Shown: positions 1 to 7,770, numbered from the stretch's first letter. The stretch: 64,000 nucleotides of DNA from Streptomyces atroolivaceus (GCF_000717025.1 NZ_JNXG01000003.1:372001-436000), one strand, 5' to 3'. The notes: generated by a model not told the origin, from the letters alone. Numbers and translations are program-made.

Positions 1-246
1 GTACACGGTGCGCTCGACCAGGCCGTTGCGCTCCAGCATGCGCAGGTTCTGGGTGAGCATCTTGTGGCTGATCCCCTCCACCGCGCTCCGCAGCTCGCTG
101 AAGCGCAGGGTGCCGTCGCCCAGGGCCTCGATGATCAGGAGCGCCCACTTGTTGGCGACGTCCGAGAAGATCTCCCGCGCCAGCGAATCCGCACGCCTGA
201 GGTCGGCCTGTTCCTCGGGCGAGCCGCTGAGCTGCTTGGTCACCAT
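1..246 (-). CDS. HxlR-family transcriptional regulator (partial, runs off the left edge)
   Basis: The 82 visible residues form the N-terminal part of an HxlR-type winged helix-turn-helix protein: a helix ending in the NKWALLIIEAL segment, then RFSELRSAVEGISHKMLTQ (the recognition region) and the start of the wing. HxlR proteins are small MarR-like dimers, often sensing electrophiles or oxidants and repressing a divergent gene. The start is the ATG at 246 (MVTKQLSG). The C-terminal third lies beyond base 1. It is divergent from a RidA gene 123 bp away, so RidA is the likely target (inference). Confidence 0.85.
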   Translation of the reverse strand, partial: MVTKQLSGSPEEQADLRRADSLAREIFSDVANKWALLIIEALGDGTLRFSELRSAVEGISHKMLTQNLRMLERNGLVERTVY

Positions 247-259
247 GAGGTTCCCCTGT

Positions 260-271
260 CACTAAAAAGTG
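260..271. promoter_or_regulatory. Candidate HxlR operator in the HxlR/RidA intergenic region
   Basis: CACTAAAAAGTG is a palindrome with arms CACT/AGTG around an A-tract, 14 bp upstream of the HxlR start codon. HxlR-family proteins commonly bind ACT-N8-AGT-like sites. The assignment rests on symmetry and position only. Confidence 0.4.
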
Positions 272-369
272 CGTTCTTCCATGTCAGCCGCCACTCTCCT
301 ACAGTTCCTGAGTAACCACAAGAGAGCACGTGCGGCCCGTCAGGGCTTCGCGGCAAGGAGGAGAACAGC

Positions 370-777
370 ATGGCCGTCACCATGACCAACCCCACGGGAC
401 TCCCGGAGATCGATGTCTACCGGCAGGTCTCGGTCTCGACCGGTTCGAAGCTGGTCTACGTCGCCGGACAGGTCGCCTGGGACGCCGACGGCGTCACGGT
501 CGGCGAAGGCGACCTCGCGGCCCAGGTCGAGCAGTGCTACGTGAACGTCGGCACCGCGCTGAAGAGTGTCGGAGCCTCCTTCGACGACGTGGCGAAGCTG
601 AACGTCCACGTCGTCGACTGGACCCCCGACAAGATGCCCCTGCTCCTGGAGGGAATCTCCCGGGGGGCCGCACGGCTGGGGACCACCTCGGCACCGCCGG
701 CCACGATGCTGGGCGTGGCCGCCCTGGACATCCCGGAGCACCTGGTCGAGATCGAGGTCACGGCGGTCATCGACTGA
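370..777 (+). CDS. RidA family protein (YjgF/YER057c/UK114)
   Basis: This 135-residue protein has the length and pattern of the trimeric RidA family, which hydrolyses reactive enamine/imine intermediates such as 2-aminoacrylate. Visible family features are YVAGQVAWD near residues 36-44, the helix containing QVEQCYVNVGTALKS, and the C-terminal block from PATMLGVAAL to VEIEVTAVID. The usual active-site Arg in the PARTxxGV segment is replaced here (PPATMLGVAAL), so enamine deaminase activity is uncertain and it may belong to a RidA subfamily with another role. The start follows a strong AAGGAGGAG ribosome site at about 354-362. It is divergent from the HxlR regulator. Confidence 0.85.
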   Translation: MAVTMTNPTGLPEIDVYRQVSVSTGSKLVYVAGQVAWDADGVTVGEGDLAAQVEQCYVNVGTALKSVGASFDDVAKLNVHVVDWTPDKMPLLLEGISRGAARLGTTSAPPATMLGVAALDIPEHLVEIEVTAVID

Positions 778-1090
778 GGCGGCCGGGTCCGTCCCCGACC
801 GGGTCCGTCCCCCGCCGGGGACGAGGGGGGCTCCACCGACTCCGGTCAGCCGGCGTGCCGGGCCGGCCGGCCACCGGTGGCAGGCTCGGCCGGCCGACCA
901 TGGCCGACGGAGTTCCCGTACCGTCGTCCCGGGCCCGGACCGTTCATGCGTGGCAGCCCTCACTGCCTGCCAATATGCTTGCTCAGCCGGGGACTTCGCT
1001 CACCTGTCTGCCGGGGGAGACTGAGGTCCGGTCGTCCGTGGGTGCGGAGTGCGGCACGACGCCGGACCCACATATGAGTAAGGAAATTGC
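778..1090. other. Intergenic region, no gene seen
   Basis: This 313-bp stretch has no convincing reading frame. It contains GC-rich direct repeats (GACCGGGTCCGTCCCC near 797-815 and the preceding copy) and a ribosome site AAGGA at 1080-1084 serving the gene at 1091. No consensus promoter is evident. Confidence 0.5.
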
Positions 1091-2509
1091 ATGGCACGTG
1101 AGCATGATCCTTCCAGACGCATACCGCCGAGTTCGGGCACGTCCTCCGGTGCGTCCGGTGCGTCCGGGAGCCCGCCGGATCCGGCCCGCCGGGCGGTGCC
1201 GAGGGAAGGGGCGGCCGGGGACCCCGGTGACGCCCTGAGGCCGGGCGGCACGGCCGGCCGCAAGGACACGTCGTCCACGGCGGCCGACCCGGACGCCGGC
1301 GCACAGGGCATGACGAGCGGGGGCCCCGAGACCGGGGGCCCCGAGAGCGGGGCTCTCGAGGGTGCGGACGCCCGGACGCGGACCGCGAAGCGGGCGGGTG
1401 CCGCCGGAGCCGCCGCCACGGCTTCCGGCACCGGTGGCACGCGGGGCACCGGTGTCCCGGAGCCGTCGGCGGCAGAGGCGCCAGAACCGGCACCGGCCAA
1501 CTCCGAGGAGACCAAGCCGGCTTCGGCTCCGGCGGCGTCCGCCTCCGACCCGGCCGCGGCGCCCGCGGCCACCGGTACCGTCGACGGGTCCCCGGACACC
1601 GCAGTCGCGGCGGCGGCGGTCAGCGGCAGCGCGGGCGCGGGTACGCGCACGGAAACCGAGCCGCTCGGCAGCCGGCCGAAGAAATCGATACTGGCGGCGG
1701 CGGCGATCATCGGCGCGATCCTGGTCTCCGTACCGTTCCTCGTGGCGGGCCAGGACGATCCCGAGCCCGAGAAGGACCGCACCCAGAACGTGGCAGGCAC
1801 GGTCGTGGGCACCGAACGCTCCGAGCACCCGGAGACCTACACCAGCAAGTCGCCGAGCCCCTCCGTGACTCCGAGCAAGGAGAAGGAGAAGGAGAAGGAG
1901 CAGGTGGAGGTGAAGGTGAAGGAGAAGCCGTCCGAGTCACCGGTCACCAAACCGGCGGTCGTACCGCCGCCGGTCACGCCTGAGCGGAAGCCCCCTGCCA
2001 CCGTGACGGCGAAGGCGCCGTCGAACACGGCTGCCGGCGCGCTGAGCAGCCTCGCCGAGGCCGACCCCGAGGGGCGGCACATCTGTTACCGGGCCTTCGT
2101 GTCCGGGAGCGGCTGGCAGGCTCCGGTGTGCGACGGGACGATGGCCGGGACGGCGGGCCAGGGCAAGCGGATCACGGCCCTCAACATCGCGGTGTGGAAC
2201 GTCGGCGGGTCCTCCGCCAACGCCCTGCTGCACGACCAGGGTTCGACGAGCGGCAACGCCAAGTGGGCCCCGAGCTGGACGGCGCTCGTCGCAGACGGCA
2301 AGAACAACTACATAGGCAGTTCGAAGCAGGGCGCCCCGTACATGACGGGCTTCGCCATGAACGTCGGCAAGGGCAGCGTCTGCCACTCGGCCAGGTTGCG
2401 CGGCGGCGGCTGGGGCCCGCAGTACTGCAAGAACAGCCGGCCCGAGTACATGTTCGTCGGCACCACCGACAACAAGAGCTGGTTCGAGGCTGTGAAGCTC
2501 ACGGTGTGA
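1091..2509 (+). CDS. Single-pass membrane protein with C-terminal ChW-like (clostridial hydrophobic W) repeats
   Basis: This 472-residue protein has a long disordered, presumably cytoplasmic N-terminus (about 1-195, rich in Ala, Gly, Pro, Asp), one transmembrane helix at about 199-218, and a charged/proline extracytoplasmic stalk (about 220-320, with a Lys-Glu run at 263-280). The C-terminal domain starts near residue 328. Residues about 330-366 carry the ChW-repeat signature: GSGWQ, a DG dipeptide, then AGTAGQGKRITALNI. A second, degenerate copy lies at about 430-472 (GGGWGPQY ending FEAVKLTV). ChW repeats are known from extracellular clostridial and some actinobacterial proteins and probably bind polymers or proteins. 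The function is unknown. It appears monocistronic. Confidence 0.7.
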   Translation: MAREHDPSRRIPPSSGTSSGASGASGSPPDPARRAVPREGAAGDPGDALRPGGTAGRKDTSSTAADPDAGAQGMTSGGPETGGPESGALEGADARTRTAKRAGAAGAAATASGTGGTRGTGVPEPSAAEAPEPAPANSEETKPASAPAASASDPAAAPAATGTVDGSPDTAVAAAAVSGSAGAGTRTETEPLGSRPKKSILAAAAIIGAILVSVPFLVAGQDDPEPEKDRTQNVAGTVVGTERSEHPETYTSKSPSPSVTPSKEKEKEKEQVEVKVKEKPSESPVTKPAVVPPPVTPERKPPATVTAKAPSNTAAGALSSLAEADPEGRHICYRAFVSGSGWQAPVCDGTMAGTAGQGKRITALNIAVWNVGGSSANALLHDQGSTSGNAKWAPSWTALVADGKNNYIGSSKQGAPYMTGFAMNVGKGSVCHSARLRGGGWGPQYCKNSRPEYMFVGTTDNKSWFEAVKLTV

Positions 2510-2534
2510 CCGCTGGGCTTCGGCCCGCGAGGAG

Positions 2535-2562
2535 GAGCCCCCTGGTCGTCACCGGGGGGCTC
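2535..2562. terminator. Rho-independent-like terminator after the ChW-repeat gene
   Basis: GAGCCCCC (2535-2542) pairs with GGGGGCTC (2555-2562), and inner GGT/ACC pairing extends the stem. It lies 26 bp after the stop codon. As usual in Streptomyces, no long U-tract follows. Confidence 0.65.
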
Positions 2563-2660
2563 GCCGTGCCCGGCCCCCGGGGGACGCGGACCACGCCGGA
2601 GCGAGCGCCAGGAGCGCGGCGTCGCTCACGCTGCTGCCGCTGCGCGTGCTGCACACCGGG

Positions 2661-2708
2661 GTCGAGGCCACGACGGTCAACGACTGGTCGAGGCCACGAC
2701 GGTCAACG
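2661..2708. repeat. 22-bp direct repeat across the methyltransferase stop codon
   Basis: GTCGAGGCCACGACGGTCAA plus CG occurs at 2661-2682 and again at 2687-2708, a 26-bp tandem duplication. The stop codon of the minus-strand methyltransferase (2703-2705) sits inside the second copy. Confidence 0.8.
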
Positions 2709-3449
2709 CCTGAGGGAATCGGGCCCGTTCGGCTTCCTGAACAGCGCGGTCCAGAGGAAGTCCTCACCGAAGCACGGGGAGTCGGCCGGTTCGTCCCGCA
2801 TCCGACGCAGTTCGATCTCCTCCATCCCGGAGAAGATCCAGCGCAGTGAATCGGGTGTGTAGGCGAGGCCGCCCTGAAGCCCCGTACCGCCGTAGAAGTC
2901 GGCGTCGGGCAGCTCGGAACCCATCGCGCCGGACGCGAAGCAGCTGAGGGCGAGATGGCCGCCGGGGACGAGGCTGCGCTCCACCAACTGGAGGTAGCTG
3001 ACGCGCCGATGGGGCGGCAGGTGGTGGAAGCAGCCCGAGTCGTAGACCAGGTCGTACGGCCCGGCAGGCGCGTCCTCGGCGAAGGCGTCCCCGCAGTGGA
3101 AGCGGATGTCCGCTCCTGCCTCACCGGCCCGCTCCCCGGCCCAGGCGATGGCCCGGGGTGACAGATCGACGGCGTCCACCTCGAACCCCCGCGAGGCGAG
3201 GTGCAGCGCGTTGCGTCCCGGTCCGCAGCCGAGATCGAGGGCACGGCCGGGCGTGATCAGACCTTGGCCGAGGTAGGACACGAGGCTCTCGTCCGGCTTC
3301 GCCACGAAGAACGGCACGGGCTTCGAGCGGTCCTCGTAGAACCCGTCCCACCAGCCGCTCGCGTCATCGGTCCACCGGTCGGCCTCCGGCGTGAACAGGC
3401 TGTCCATGAGCTTCAGTACGTCGTCCACCGAGCGTATGTTCCGGTCCAC
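2703..3449 (-). CDS. Class I SAM-dependent methyltransferase
   Basis: This 248-residue protein has a Rossmann methyltransferase fold of the UbiE/TehB-like group. Motif I LDLGCGPGRNALHLA starts at residue 71 and binds S-adenosylmethionine. An acidic residue ends strand 2 (VDAVDLSPRA), a GDAF segment corresponds to motif II, and DLVYDSGCFHHLP corresponds to post-II. The conserved N-terminal WWDGFYEDR and PFFVAKPDESL segments are typical of a family often annotated simply as class I methyltransferase in actinobacteria. The substrate is unknown. It appears monocistronic. Confidence 0.85.
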   Translation of the reverse strand: MDRNIRSVDDVLKLMDSLFTPEADRWTDDASGWWDGFYEDRSKPVPFFVAKPDESLVSYLGQGLITPGRALDLGCGPGRNALHLASRGFEVDAVDLSPRAIAWAGERAGEAGADIRFHCGDAFAEDAPAGPYDLVYDSGCFHHLPPHRRVSYLQLVERSLVPGGHLALSCFASGAMGSELPDADFYGGTGLQGGLAYTPDSLRWIFSGMEEIELRRMRDEPADSPCFGEDFLWTALFRKPNGPDSLRR

Positions 3450-3660
3450 CCGGAACCCCCTTCCCGAGACCCCGACTCTAGTCTCTGAGAGGCCATTTGT
3501 GCAGCTCAGGGCCGGTGTGGGAGCTGCCTGGGGTCCCGTTCGGGAGCGTCCGGGGAGCGCCAGGGTCTGACCCCCCGTGCGGGACTCGTTCCCTTGCCCA
3601 AGACCCGTCCGAGGACCGATGAGGGCCCTTCCTGGGTGTGGCCGAGGTGTGTTTCTCGAC

Positions 3661-3678
3661 CCCTTCGCACGCGAAGGG
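3661..3678. terminator. Hairpin downstream of the SMI1/KNR4 gene
   Basis: CCCTTCG (3661-3667) and CGAAGGG (3672-3678) form a 7-bp stem with a CACG loop. It lies about 60 bp beyond the stop of the minus-strand SMI1/KNR4 gene and is a plausible terminator. The remainder of 3450-3740 shows no gene. Confidence 0.4.
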
Positions 3679-3711
3679 CCCTGAGGGGAGAAGCGGCCTC
3701 CCGGTCGCCTT

Positions 3712-3738
3712 GGTGCCGGGGGTGCCGGGGGTGCCGGG
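3712..3738. repeat. Three tandem copies of a 9-mer
   Basis: GGTGCCGGG is repeated exactly three times (3712-3720, 3721-3729, 3730-3738), ending two bases before the SMI1/KNR4 stop codon. This is a short tandem repeat prone to slippage. Confidence 0.85.
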
Positions 3739-3740
3739 GG

Positions 3741-4376
3741 TCAGGCTTCGATCTCCCACTCGACGCAGTGGTGGCCCGACTCGTGTTCGTAGGTCGACGG
3801 CCGGTAGTACAGAAAGGGGGAACCCGTCTCCAGGGAGTCGGCCAGGACCCGGAAGAGCTCTGCCGGACCGGTGGCCCAGAGCGTGCCGTCGAGGTCGCCC
3901 GACCCGATGCCCATCTCGTACACGTGCCCGTACGAAGGCCCCGGGCGGTGATCGACGAAGGCGACGCCCCCGTCGTTCGGCAGGGCGATCGGCACGCACA
4001 GGTGCAGATTCACAGCCAGTTCCTCGTCCTCCCACAGATCGGCTTCGATGTTGCTCTCGCCGACGCCCACGAGGATCTCGTGCATCATCGCCATGTCGTC
4101 CACACCGCTCAGGCGGTGCCCCAACGGCAGAAAGGTCCCGGCGGGCAGAGGGAACGAGCCCGGCTCGGCAACAGGCGGGGCCGCGCCGTCATGAAGCTCC
4201 AGAAGCCTCCTCAGCTCCGGGTGCAGGGCGAAGCCCAGCCGCGATTCCAGCCCGGCTATCGCCTTGGGGGCCGCCGGCTCTCTCAAGGCCGCTCGATCGG
4301 CGGGCGAATGCGCCGAAAGCCATGACTCGAAGCGAGCCCACTCGTGATCGAACGCTGCGGTGTCCACCTGTGTCAT
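3741..4376 (-). CDS. SMI1/KNR4 family protein
   Basis: This protein of about 211 residues starts at the ATG at 4376 (MTQVDTAAFDHEWARF). An upstream ATG at 4439 is possible, but its extra 21 residues look non-coding. The SMI1/KNR4 fold is recognisable from the early segment AIAGLESRLGFALHPELRRLLELHDGA (quoted in two parts: AIAGLESRLGFALHPEL and RRLLELHDGA), the FLPLG strand after it, then WVDHRPG-like text (FVDHRPGPSYGHVYEM) and a C-terminal LADSLETG. In bacteria the family is frequent among immunity proteins of toxin systems and in housekeeping hypotheticals. No toxin gene is adjacent, so the role is unknown. Confidence 0.75.
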   Translation of the reverse strand: MTQVDTAAFDHEWARFESWLSAHSPADRAALREPAAPKAIAGLESRLGFALHPELRRLLELHDGAAPPVAEPGSFPLPAGTFLPLGHRLSGVDDMAMMHEILVGVGESNIEADLWEDEELAVNLHLCVPIALPNDGGVAFVDHRPGPSYGHVYEMGIGSGDLDGTLWATGPAELFRVLADSLETGSPFLYYRPSTYEHESGHHCVEWEIEA

Positions 4377-4468
4377 GGGCCGAAGATAGACGTCCCCACT
4401 GACACCAGGGGGCCAGGGTGGCAGCTTGTTCCACCCCACAGAAGATGCTGTCGGCCGAAGCCGCTGCA

Positions 4469-4511
4469 GTGACTTGAGTCACGGGAACCGTCCCGAACCC
4501 CCGGACAGATA
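4469..4511 (+). promoter_or_regulatory. Putative promoter/operator of the ECF sigma operon
   Basis: An inverted repeat, GTGACT/AGTCAC (4469-4482, two-base centre), is followed by GGAACC at 4484-4489. That hexamer matches the -35 element of many ECF-sigma promoters, with a possible -10 at 4506-4511. Transcription would then begin almost at the start codon (4519). Autoregulation is an inference. Confidence 0.35.
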
Positions 4512-4518
4512 AGGGGAC

Positions 4519-5142
4519 ATGGAGAGACCACTGCGGGTCCGCATCCGGGACGGCGACGAGGATGCCTTCGCCGACCTGTTCGACAGATACGCGCGTTCCG
4601 TCTACAACCACGCGTTCCGGCTGACGGGGAACTGGTCCATGGCCGAGGACGTGGTCTCGTTGACGTTCTTCGAAGCGTGGAGGCTGCGGGGCCGGGTGAA
4701 CGCCGAAGGCGGATCGTTGCGCCCCTGGTTACTGGGGGTCGCGACGAACATGGTGCGCAACACCAGGCGGGCTGCGGCCCGGCACGCCGCCGCGATGTCA
4801 CGTCTGCCCCCGGGCCCCCAGGGCGGCGCGGTCGGGGACTTCGCCGACGAGGTCGCGAGCCGGATCGACGACACGGAGTTGCTGGCCGCCGTCCGGCTGG
4901 CCCTGGACACGCTGCGGCGCAACGAGCGCGAGGTGCTGGCGCTCTGTGTGTGGGAGGGCCTCGACTACACGGCGGCCGGCGAGGCGCTCGGCATTCCCAC
5001 GGGAACGGTGCGCTCGCGGCTGTCCAGGGCCCGGCGGAAGCTCGCGGCAGCCGCCGAGCGGGGGGAACCGCTGCGCGCCGCCGGACAGATGAAAGAGGGC
5101 CGCACCGATGCGGCCCTGCCCATGCAGGAGGGAAACCGATGA
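4519..5142 (+). CDS. ECF-type RNA polymerase sigma factor (contains a TTA codon)
   Basis: This 207-residue sigma-70 family protein has region 2 at about residues 15-75 (AFADLFDRYARSVYNHAFRL, then WSMAEDVVSLTFFEAWR). Region 4 is at about 125-185, including the helix-turn-helix LDYTAAGEALGIPTGTVRSR and the trailing LSRARRKLA. It belongs to the group whose partner is a CU044_5270-type membrane protein, encoded next with an ATGA overlap. Leu71 is encoded by TTA (4729-4731), the rarest codon in Streptomyces and the one read by the bldA tRNA. Translation is therefore probably tied to development. Confidence 0.92.
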   Translation: MERPLRVRIRDGDEDAFADLFDRYARSVYNHAFRLTGNWSMAEDVVSLTFFEAWRLRGRVNAEGGSLRPWLLGVATNMVRNTRRAAARHAAAMSRLPPGPQGGAVGDFADEVASRIDDTELLAAVRLALDTLRRNEREVLALCVWEGLDYTAAGEALGIPTGTVRSRLSRARRKLAAAAERGEPLRAAGQMKEGRTDAALPMQEGNR

Positions 5143-6164
5143 CGCACGACACCTCGTCGCTCCCCGAGAGGGACCTCCCCCCGGGCCGTCACCGTCAGCT
5201 CAAGGAGCATGTGATGCGCGAGATCAGGCAGGCCCACGCCGAGGACGGGACGACGAACCGCCGTAGGAGGTGGTCGCGGCCGGTCGTCGCGGGACCCGCG
5301 ATCGCGGTCGTACTGGCCCTCGCCGTGATCACGGGAGTGACGGTGACCGGAGGGGACGGCGGCTCCGGCTCCGGCACCCCGGTGGGCAGGGACGGCAGGG
5401 CGACCTACGCCTTCGCCCCCCTGGTCAACGGCGACACCAAGGGCGGTGCGGCGGCGTTGCTCGACCGCATCGCGACGGTCGCGGCGCAGTCACCGGCGGA
5501 CGACATCCGGGACGACCAGTTCGTCTACATCCGGAGCCTGGTCGCCTACGCGACGATGTCGGACGACATCGGTGCCGAGCTCGAGCCCCTCCACGAGCGC
5601 GAGATCTGGAGGTCCGTGGACGGCACCCGCCCGGGACTGACCCGGGAGCCGGGCGACGAGTTCAGCGACGGGAGGGAGCTGGAACCCGCCCCGGCGCCCG
5701 GTGAGCCCGGCTACGGGACGAGCACCCACTACCGGCGCCTCCAGGCGCTGCCGACGGACGCGGACGCCATGCTGAAGTGGCTGCGCTCCCAGGGGGACGA
5801 GAGCGACGAGGAGCGCAATCCCGACCAGGACGCGTTCGTCCTCGTCGGTGACCTCCTCCACGAGTCGATGATGCCGCCGGACGTCAGCGCCGCGTTCTTC
5901 CGCGCCGCCGCGAAGATCCCCGGTGTGGTCGTCGTGCCCGACGCGGTCAACGCAGAGGGCCGTCACGGTGTCGCGGTGGCGCGCTACGACTCGTACAACC
6001 CGGGGGTCCGCGATGAGCTGATCTTCGACAAGAAGACCCTCGAACTCATCGGGGTGCGCAACGTGGCGACGAAGGCGATCGACAAGATCGAGGCCGGCCA
6101 GGTGCTGGGGACCACAGCGGTCCTCCAGCGTGCGGTCGTGGACGCGAAGGGGAAGCGCCCGTAG
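5139..6164 (+). CDS. CU044_5270 family membrane protein, partner of the ECF sigma factor
   Basis: This 341-residue protein has a cytoplasmic N-terminus of about 47 residues, one transmembrane helix (about 48-69) and a large extracytoplasmic domain. The layout resembles a membrane anti-sigma factor or sensor. The family is defined by its constant position behind ECF sigma genes in actinobacteria. Features seen are the IVTEFYIRSL-like DDQFVYIRSL strand, a region rich in acidic residues, and a late AAKIPGVVVVPDAVNAEGRHG segment (given as AAKIPGVVVVPDAVN and AEGRHG), where the usual family text ends in a final RVLG-like strand. The start ATG overlaps the sigma stop codon. Anti-sigma activity is inferred from topology and context. 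Confidence 0.8.
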   Translation: MTHDTSSLPERDLPPGRHRQLKEHVMREIRQAHAEDGTTNRRRRWSRPVVAGPAIAVVLALAVITGVTVTGGDGGSGSGTPVGRDGRATYAFAPLVNGDTKGGAAALLDRIATVAAQSPADDIRDDQFVYIRSLVAYATMSDDIGAELEPLHEREIWRSVDGTRPGLTREPGDEFSDGRELEPAPAPGEPGYGTSTHYRRLQALPTDADAMLKWLRSQGDESDEERNPDQDAFVLVGDLLHESMMPPDVSAAFFRAAAKIPGVVVVPDAVNAEGRHGVAVARYDSYNPGVRDELIFDKKTLELIGVRNVATKAIDKIEAGQVLGTTAVLQRAVVDAKGKRP

Positions 6165-6189
6165 CCGACGGGGCTTCGTGACGGCCTGG

Positions 6190-6229
6190 TGGCGGTGGCG
6201 GCGGGTGTGCGTTCCCGCCGCCACCGCCA
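6190..6229. terminator. Strong hairpin terminator between the sigma operon and the toxin remnant
   Basis: TGGCGGTGGCGGCGGG (6190-6205) and CCCGCCGCCACCGCCA (6214-6229) form a perfect 16-bp stem with an 8-base loop. It lies 25 bp after the CU044_5270 stop. It also lies directly downstream of the broken minus-strand PIN gene, so it may serve both directions. Confidence 0.85.
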
Positions 6230-6246
6230 GGCGTAAGCGGTTTTCG

Positions 6247-6397
6247 GGCTCGTACGCCAGGCTTGTGACAGGGCGGGGCCGGGCACGATCGGCTGGTGCC
6301 CGCCGGCCGCGACGAAGCCCTTGTGCGGGGCGGGCGCCCGAGGGTTCTGGTCCACCAGAGCCAGCAGCATGCCCCCGTCGTAGGCGACCAGGTTCAC
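6247..6397 (-). pseudogene. Truncated PIN-domain (VapC-like) toxin
   Basis: A GTG at 6397 overlaps the antitoxin stop codon (GTGA), as in an intact toxin-antitoxin operon. The first 50 or so residues look like an actinobacterial PIN protein: VAYDGGMLLALVDQN with the first metal-binding Asp, then GFVAAGG and PIVPGPALSQAWR. PIN toxins are about 130 residues with further conserved acidic residues. Here similarity stops after about AWRTSPKT, and the frame runs on into arginine-rich text antisense to the CU044_5270 gene. The catalytic domain is therefore missing. The 5984-6397 open frame is not considered a real full-length gene. Confidence 0.7.
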
Positions 6398-6693
6398 GCC
6401 GTGGCCTCACCCTGTGACGGACGGCCGAAAAGCGCGTCCACCTCCGCCTGCTCCTGCCTGCTCAGCTCGATCTCGTCCCCTGCCCATGTGCCGGTACCCG
6501 CCAGCTTCTCGGCTTCCGTGCGGGCTTCCTTGTAGGGCTTGAAGATCTCCCTGACGCGATCCTGTTGATCCATTTGTGCCTGCGCGGCAATGGTCAGGAA
6601 TGTGGAGACATCGAGTCCGGCGTCTGCGGCGTGTTCTCTGATCCGGTCACGAATTTCGGCGGGCATGCTGATCGAGAAGCGCTCGGTTGCCAT
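6394..6693 (-). CDS. Ribbon-helix-helix-like antitoxin (CopG/VapB type)
   Basis: This 99-residue protein starts MATERFSISMPAEIRDRI, a typical ribbon-helix-helix strand and first helix. It continues with a helix around VSTFLTIAAQAQM and an acidic C-terminal tail that would normally wrap the toxin. It is the first gene of a toxin-antitoxin operon whose toxin (next, GTGA overlap) is truncated. It probably persists as a DNA-binding repressor of its own promoter (inference). Confidence 0.8.
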   Translation of the reverse strand: MATERFSISMPAEIRDRIREHAADAGLDVSTFLTIAAQAQMDQQDRVREIFKPYKEARTEAEKLAGTGTWAGDEIELSRQEQAEVDALFGRPSQGEATA

Positions 6694-6765
6694 ACCAAGA
6701 CGGTATCGCCGAGTTTTACCGTCTGCCCGAGGCCGGCCCGGGTTGCCGTCCGGTTTCGGGCAGGG

Positions 6766-7770
6766 TCAGGGTGTTCGCATCAGGTTGCGGAGGTTGGCGA
6801 CCGTTGCGTGGATGTCCGGGCCTGCGGGTCCTTCGGCGGTGGCGCTCGAGGCTGCTGCGTCAACATTCGGCGCGGACGACGTGCGGCAGGGGCGACAGAG
6901 GCCGTCGGGGAGGGCTTCGGGCGGGCCGGGCACACCGCATTCGGTGCACTCCATCATGACGCGGTGAACATGTGCCGCATGGGCGGCTGTCGAATTCTCA
7001 ACAGGGAGGCGTGGCGGGATCTTGTCGGTGAGCCGACGGCGTACGAAGCCGATGGGCGAGCCGACCTGGGCGGGAAGTCCGGCGGTGAGGGCCTGGACGA
7101 GGTAGTCCGTGTTCACGCCCCGGTCCAGCCATGCGGCGGCCAGCCCTTCGAGCACCGTGCAGTCAGCTGCGGACAGGGTCAGGCGCGGGTCGGTACGGCC
7201 GAGTCGGGCGAGGGCGAGGTAGGCGGGTGAGTGACCGGCCTGGCTCTTCGTGGAGGCTGCCCGCTGCGGGGGTACGAGAGGCGGGGGCGATGCGGGGGAG
7301 GACTGCGGTGGCTTTACCGGCTCGCCTTCATCCGGGCCGCTCACTGAGGCGGCTTGGTGGCCGACGGTACCGGTCCGGGTGAAGGTGTCCCACCACTCGC
7401 TGTCGTGGGCGGTGCGGGACCAGAAGGTGCGGGTGACCCACCGGCTCTGGCCGCCCTCGCCCACGACCTGGCACCGTACGCGCCGCAGATGACCGGCCAC
7501 GCCCAGGGCGCGCAACGCGCTGCCGACGGCCATCTGGCCGTACAGGGGGAGTGACTTGGCCAGCGACTTGACGTCCATGGCGCCCCCCTCGGGCAGCCGG
7601 TCGACGTACCCGGCGACGTACCGCTCCCGCTCCGGGAGCAGCGCGAAGTCATCGGGTCGGGGCGATCGTTGTTCGGGTGTGGTGCGCTTGCCGTAGCCGG
7701 GGTGAGCCTTGGCGTAAGGGCGCGAAGCTGCGGGTGCAGGCAGGGCGGGACTAAGGTTCTCGGTAGCCAC
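6766..7770 (-). CDS. Winged-helix protein of the type often labelled MarR-family regulator
   Basis: A protein of about 334 residues is read from the GTG at 7770 (VATENLSPAL), which has a GAAAG site upstream; an ATG at 7848 would add 26 residues. Its N-terminal third contains a conserved Streptomyces block: RPDDFALLPERERYVAGYVDR, given here only by its ends RPDDFALLP and VAGYVDRLPEG. That block is followed by a winged-helix region (DVKSLAKSLPLYGQMAVGSA, LRALGVAGHLRRVRC) and WVTRTFWSRTA. A proline-rich linker leads to a C-terminal helical domain (PAYLALARLG, TDYLVQALTAG, SPIGFVRRRL). A CxxC...CxxC pair near the end (CTECG, CRPCR) suggests a zinc knuckle. Such proteins are frequent near mobile or accessory Streptomyces genes. 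The target is unknown. Confidence 0.65.
   Translation of the reverse strand: MATENLSPALPAPAASRPYAKAHPGYGKRTTPEQRSPRPDDFALLPERERYVAGYVDRLPEGGAMDVKSLAKSLPLYGQMAVGSALRALGVAGHLRRVRCQVVGEGGQSRWVTRTFWSRTAHDSEWWDTFTRTGTVGHQAASVSGPDEGEPVKPPQSSPASPPPLVPPQRAASTKSQAGHSPAYLALARLGRTDPRLTLSAADCTVLEGLAAAWLDRGVNTDYLVQALTAGLPAQVGSPIGFVRRRLTDKIPPRLPVENSTAAHAAHVHRVMMECTECGVPGPPEALPDGLCRPCRTSSAPNVDAAASSATAEGPAGPDIHATVANLRNLMRTP

Noticed and set aside
5984..6246. Extension of the PIN toxin frame into the CU044_5270 gene
   Set aside because: Residues beyond about 50 are arginine-rich antisense sequence and lack the conserved acidic residues.
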